DNA from: Chlamydiota bacterium
Lineage (GTDB): Bacteria > Chlamydiota > Chlamydiia > Chlamydiales > Rhabdochlamydiaceae
NCBI GenBank assembly: GCA_011065235.1
Contig: JAAKFB010000066.1
Location: forward strand, 1 to 8,759
DNA length: 8,759 bases
Direction: 5' to 3'
Shown here: positions 6,506 to 8,759 of the stretch, piece after piece
Numbering within the stretch: position 1 is the first letter of the stretch
How the letters are laid out: the number at the start of each line of letters is the position of its first letter
The notes under the pieces: model-generated
What the model was told of the DNA's origin: nothing
Database searches by the model: none
The model's input: only the letters and a program-made list of their open reading frames with translations
Made by a program: the position numbers and the translations under genes

Positions 6506-6535
6506 TTGTCAAAATATTCGCATCGCCCGTATCTT
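6506..6535 (+). promoter_or_regulatory. Predicted promoter of the tryptophan-rich protein gene
   Basis: TTGTCA (6506-6511, 5 of 6) and TATCTT (6530-6535, 4 of 6) are 18 bp apart, starting 7 bp after the PiT stop. The transcript would have a leader of about 26 nt that contains the Shine-Dalgarno. This suggests the gene is a separate unit from the phosphate operon. Confidence 0.5.
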
Positions 6536-6553
6536 ATTCCCATCTTTAAAATT

Positions 6554-6560
6554 AAAGGAG
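6554..6560 (+). promoter_or_regulatory. Strong ribosome binding site of the tryptophan-rich protein gene
   Basis: AAAGGAG ends 7 nt before the ATG at 6568. It is the best Shine-Dalgarno in the window and fixes this start. Confidence 0.85.
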
Positions 6561-6567
6561 AAATCTT

Positions 6568-7707
6568 ATGGTCGTTCATCTTGATTCCAATAAGTCTGTA
6601 CAGCAATCTGTACTTTCTACGCAGATGTCACACAAAGTAACCCCTCAAAATCACATCCACGACACTCTCGTCTCGAATAAAGAAAATAAAGTTACAGAAT
6701 ATTTCTACAAAGCTTGGGACACAGTCAAATGGGCTTTCTCAAGTGCTTGGAGTTGGGTTGCATGGCTTTTTCAAGGATGCCCTGTCGAAAGCTCAAAACT
6801 CGAAATCCTGGAAGAAATCCTGGAAGCTCCAAAAGATACAGGAAAAGAATTCGCCAAAAAAGCCAAAGAATCTATCGGTGAATTGGTTGGAGCTATTTTA
6901 GACGATCCCATCGAATTTAAAAGCCTCATGGAAAAAGAGGGAAATAAAGAAAAATTCGCTGATTTTCTAAAGGCGTTTAAAGGCAACATTGAAGATGGAA
7001 GTGGACTTTTTGCAGGACGTTCGGTCCTCTCTGCCTTTCAGGCATTATATCAAGGAAGATCTTATGAAAACGCCATATTCAAATCGTTGCTCGGTTTGTT
7101 AAAGGACAATATTCCCCTCTTATGCAAGGTGCTTGAAAACGTACGTTCTCAAGTTCTTAATACCGTGGGGACAAATTCAAACGATGAATCTATATCCAAT
7201 GAACGCGCAGCCCTTATCGGCGTATTTGGCACCTATCTGCCAAAAGTGATTCAAACGGCAGCAAAAGACAACTCCGAAAGCCTCCGTAAACTCATCGATG
7301 TGCTTTATGAGCAAACTAGTTTTGTTCCGAATCAAATTCCTGACCTCATCAATACCCATCTCCACCCAACACCTAGCAACGATGAACTCGCATTTTTAAA
7401 TGCTTGCTTCCAAAATGGAGCTTTAACTCTAAGACAATTAAGCGATTCTCACGTCTTAACTCAAAACGCTGATAGTCCTTCTCTAGATCTTCGTCAGACC
7501 CTCTATCGTGAATGTATCAAGGCAATGGAGCCCGAACATTTCACAAAGCTAAGAGAAATCGTCGAGAAAAATTCTAAACTTGGCGGTGAAATCTTCAAAC
7601 AGATCGAAGCTATGGGAGCCACTTCTGAAGGACGCGAGAAATTAAGTCGCAACTTGTCAAAAGCACTTCCTATTTTGAGCAAACTCCACGAAGATTATCA
7701 GAAATAA
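6568..7707 (+). CDS. Unknown protein, 379 residues, with an N-terminal tryptophan-rich segment
   Basis: I do not recognise the family. Residues 1-42 are polar and probably disordered (many S, Q, N, H). Residues 45-70 are aromatic and hydrophobic, with five tryptophans in 17 residues (W50, W55, W61, W63, W66), and could insert in or lie on a membrane. The rest, 75-379, looks soluble and mostly helical, with Lys/Glu-rich stretches such as LEILEEILEAPKDTGKEFAK (78-97), suggesting stacked helices. No classical signal peptide, catalytic motif or metal site is visible. A 12-bp tandem duplication encodes EILE twice. It has its own promoter and a strong ribosome binding site, which suggests good expression. 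In a chlamydia, a polar N-terminus without a Sec signal is compatible with type III secretion, but this is inference only. That it is a real gene is well supported by the start signals, length and tight spacing. Confidence 0.85.
   Translation: MVVHLDSNKSVQQSVLSTQMSHKVTPQNHIHDTLVSNKENKVTEYFYKAWDTVKWAFSSAWSWVAWLFQGCPVESSKLEILEEILEAPKDTGKEFAKKAKESIGELVGAILDDPIEFKSLMEKEGNKEKFADFLKAFKGNIEDGSGLFAGRSVLSAFQALYQGRSYENAIFKSLLGLLKDNIPLLCKVLENVRSQVLNTVGTNSNDESISNERAALIGVFGTYLPKVIQTAAKDNSESLRKLIDVLYEQTSFVPNQIPDLINTHLHPTPSNDELAFLNACFQNGALTLRQLSDSHVLTQNADSPSLDLRQTLYRECIKAMEPEHFTKLREIVEKNSKLGGEIFKQIEAMGATSEGREKLSRNLSKALPILSKLHEDYQK
6803..6826 (+). repeat. 12-bp in-frame tandem duplication inside the tryptophan-rich protein gene
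   Basis: AAATCCTGGAAG occurs twice back to back (6803-6814, 6815-6826) without a mismatch, giving the tandem peptide EILE-EILE. Exact identity, including third codon positions, suggests a recent slippage or duplication rather than selection for the peptide alone. Confidence 0.8.
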
Positions 7708-7709
7708 AG

Positions 7710-7740
7710 TTGTGGTCTGAAAAGCCCTGGTTATTACAAT
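7710..7740 (+). promoter_or_regulatory. Predicted promoter of the binding lipoprotein gene
   Basis: TACAAT (7735-7740, 5 of 6 to TATAAT) is preceded at 19 bp by TTGTGG (7710-7715, 3 to 4 of 6). The -10 box ends 6 nt before the ATG at 7747, so transcription would start on the ATG. No Shine-Dalgarno is present. The -35 and its long spacing are weak; the -10 is good. Confidence 0.4.
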
Positions 7741-7746
7741 CAAGCT

Positions 7747-8547
7747 ATGGGTAATAAGTGCATCTTTTGTTTTCTCTTGCTATTTGCTCTGTTTAGCTGC
7801 GATGGCAAGAGAACCCCTTCCACGTACGAGATAGGCATCGATCCTTCCTGGTATCCCCTTCAGGTCCCTGGACAAGAAAAAAACATCCTCGCCTTCTCTA
7901 TTGAACTGCTCACGACAATCGCCAAAAAAGAAGATCTTCAGCTCGCCGTTATGCAAAGAAATTGGGATAACTTGCTCTGGGGATTGCGTGCTGAAAAGTA
8001 CCCTGCTGCCCTCTCTACTATGCGCCCCTATACGTTCTACCAAAAAGAATATTCCTTTTCACAAGCCTACTTAATGACCGGTCCCGTTTTGGTTGTTCCC
8101 AAAAATGCAAAAGCCAAAAATATCGATGATATGCAAGGAAAGGAAATGGGAGTTGTGAGAGGATCCTCTGCGGCTCTTCTTCTACAAACCGTGCCTGGTG
8201 TCATGCTGCAAGGATACGACTCGATCGCCACAACCCTCGAGGCTCTAGACCAGCAACAAGTCGATGGTGCTGTGATTGAAGTATTGATGGCTCAGGACTA
8301 CGTCCGTAATCTCTATGCAGACACACTTAAAGTTGTAGGCCTGCCGATGAGTGATGAAGGTTTGCGCCTTGTCTCTCTCTTTCATTATGCTCCTCAGCTG
8401 ATGGAGCGCTTTGACAAGGGGCTTATGAAGATGAAAAAGAGTGGAGAATACGACAATCTCCTCACAAAATGGGGCCTCTCCCCGGATGGGAAGCCCATCG
8501 CCGATCTCAACCACGAAGCTGAATCGTTTTTAAAGAAATTTCTTTAA
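7747..8547 (+). CDS. Family 3 solute-binding lipoprotein (amino-acid ABC importer type, ligand site altered)
   Basis: A 266-residue extracytoplasmic binding protein of the ArtJ/HisJ/GlnH type. Residues 2-17 form a lipoprotein signal peptide ending in the lipobox LFSC, with C18 the predicted lipidated cysteine. The mature protein follows the family order: YEIGIDPSWYPL (27-38), AFSIELLTTIAK (49-60), WDNLLWGLRAEKYPAALSTM (73-92), EYSFSQAYLMTGPVLVV (101-117), DDMQGKEMGVVRGSSAALL (127-145), LEALDQQQVDGAVIEVLMAQ (164-183), and the closing GEYDNLLTKWGL (233-244). The segment that is normally 'TPER' reads YTFY, so the usual ligand-carboxylate Arg is Y98, and the second-lobe Asp is E178. No permease or ATPase gene is visible; chlamydiae encode an arginine-binding ArtJ, but this seems a divergent paralogue. 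The ATG is the only start between the previous stop (7707) and the signal peptide. Family firm, ligand unknown. Confidence 0.9.
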   Translation: MGNKCIFCFLLLFALFSCDGKRTPSTYEIGIDPSWYPLQVPGQEKNILAFSIELLTTIAKKEDLQLAVMQRNWDNLLWGLRAEKYPAALSTMRPYTFYQKEYSFSQAYLMTGPVLVVPKNAKAKNIDDMQGKEMGVVRGSSAALLLQTVPGVMLQGYDSIATTLEALDQQQVDGAVIEVLMAQDYVRNLYADTLKVVGLPMSDEGLRLVSLFHYAPQLMERFDKGLMKMKKSGEYDNLLTKWGLSPDGKPIADLNHEAESFLKKFL

Positions 8548-8597
8548 TTAGAACATTCTTCCTACTAGCACAAAGTACCTCCAAGAGCATGTCCCTA

Positions 8598-8613
8598 AGA
8601 GGGTGTTTATAAA
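8598..8613 (+). repeat. Second copy of the AGAGGGTGTTTAYAAA motif
   Basis: AGAGGGTGTTTATAAA matches AGAGGGTGTTTACAAA at 2626-2641 in 15 of 16 positions, in the same orientation and also in non-coding sequence. Ends of the form GAGNNTGTTTA occur in some insertion sequences, so this may be the left end of an element reaching past the window edge. No transposase is visible here, so this is not called as a mobile element. Confidence 0.5.
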
Positions 8614-8661
8614 TTGCTTCTCATCGCCAAGAGCTAAGGGCCCGTAAAGAAATAACCTGAC

Positions 8662-8702
8662 AATCCTCGAGCAGGAAAACGGTTCAGATCTTGAGGATTT
8701 TT
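8662..8702 (+). terminator. Terminator-like hairpin followed by a T run
   Basis: AATCCTCGAG (8662-8671) pairs with CTTGAGGATT (8690-8699), 10 bp with one G-U pair and an 18-nt loop, and runs into five T (8698-8702, of which two belong to the stem). It could end transcription from the lipoprotein gene, although it is 115 bp past that stop. It could also be an attenuator in the leader of a gene to the right. The loop is long and the T run short, so the call is tentative. Confidence 0.4.
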
Positions 8703-8707
8703 CCGCA

Positions 8708-8730
8708 GTAGATATTCCTGCAATATCTAC
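8708..8730. repeat. Perfect 9-bp inverted repeat
   Basis: GTAGATATT (8708-8716) and AATATCTAC (8722-8730) are exact reverse complements around the 5-nt loop CCTGC. The ATG at 8750 is 19 nt downstream. It may be a leader hairpin or an operator; no T run follows. Confidence 0.6.
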
Positions 8731-8759
8731 AAGGGAAAATCATCGGGAGATGAATCGAT

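Larger units (their letters stand above)
8548..8759. other. Non-coding right end of the window with two hairpins
   Basis: No gene is supported in these 212 bp. After the lipoprotein stop there is no clear terminator. The shared AGAGGGTGTTTATAAA motif lies at 8598-8613, followed by two hairpins (8662-8699 and 8708-8730). One plus-strand frame is open from 8648 to the window end, but its only start codon is the ATG at 8750, so if it is a gene only its first three codons are here. GGGAG directly touching that ATG is too close to serve as a normal Shine-Dalgarno. The region reads like a structured 5' leader or a mobile element end. Confidence 0.5.

Noticed and set aside
1..8759. CRISPR array, prophage or toxin-antitoxin module
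   Set aside because: No regularly spaced repeats, phage genes or small paired genes were found on either strand.
8648..8759. N-terminal part of a transposase
   Set aside because: The frame is open, but its only start codon is at 8750, and the 37 residues read from it show no transposase similarity that I recognise.

Overview
The window looks like the chromosome of an amoeba-associated ('environmental') chlamydia, order Parachlamydiales. Three observations suggest this. A NifS/NifU-like gene, gpmA and an RsuA-type pseudouridine synthase lie close together, which I recall as one block in Chlamydia (nifU, nifS, pgm, yjbC). A DUF47 phosphate-transport accessory protein is followed directly by a PiT permease, also a chlamydial pair. 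A eukaryotic-like F-box/leucine-rich-repeat gene sits among these housekeeping genes. The genus cannot be fixed from this sequence alone.

Layout. Positions 2-355 (+) hold the C-terminal end of a PfkB-family sugar/nucleoside kinase that begins outside the window. It converges on, and overlaps by 21 bp, a minus-strand pair: gpmA (2603-1917), then a NifS-IscU-Nfu fusion (1948-335) whose start lies inside the gpmA 3' end. Positions 2604-2835 are a divergent, non-coding, partly very A+T-rich region with a 17-bp perfect palindrome and a convincing promoter for the F-box/LRR gene (2836-3621, +). A plus-strand run follows: the RsuA-family synthase (3674-4375), the DUF47 protein (4400-5074) and the PiT transporter (5074-6498, stop/start overlap TAATG). 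Next come a 379-residue protein of unknown function with a tryptophan-rich segment and its own promoter and ribosome binding site (6568-7707), and a lipoprotein of the family 3 amino-acid-binding proteins (7747-8547). The last 212 bp contain no supported gene but two hairpins, plus a 16-base motif that also occurs beside the 2.6-kb palindrome.

How the genes relate. gpmA (glycolysis) and the NifS/NifU-like gene appear co-transcribed. The DUF47/PiT pair should import inorganic phosphate. The binding lipoprotein would be the receptor of an ABC importer whose permease and ATPase are not in the window. The F-box/LRR protein is probably a host-directed effector, and the tryptophan-rich protein might be secreted or membrane-associated, but nothing proves that.

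Most worth a second look: (1) the fusion protein has lost the PLP lysine and the cysteine loop of NifS and the scaffold cysteines of IscU, but keeps the CxxC of Nfu; (2) the F-box/LRR gene is inserted in a housekeeping block; (3) the binding protein lacks the usual ligand-carboxylate arginine; (4) two genes have predicted transcription starts exactly on their ATG and no Shine-Dalgarno, so they may be leaderless; (5) a GAGGGTGTTTAYAAA motif is shared by two non-coding regions.
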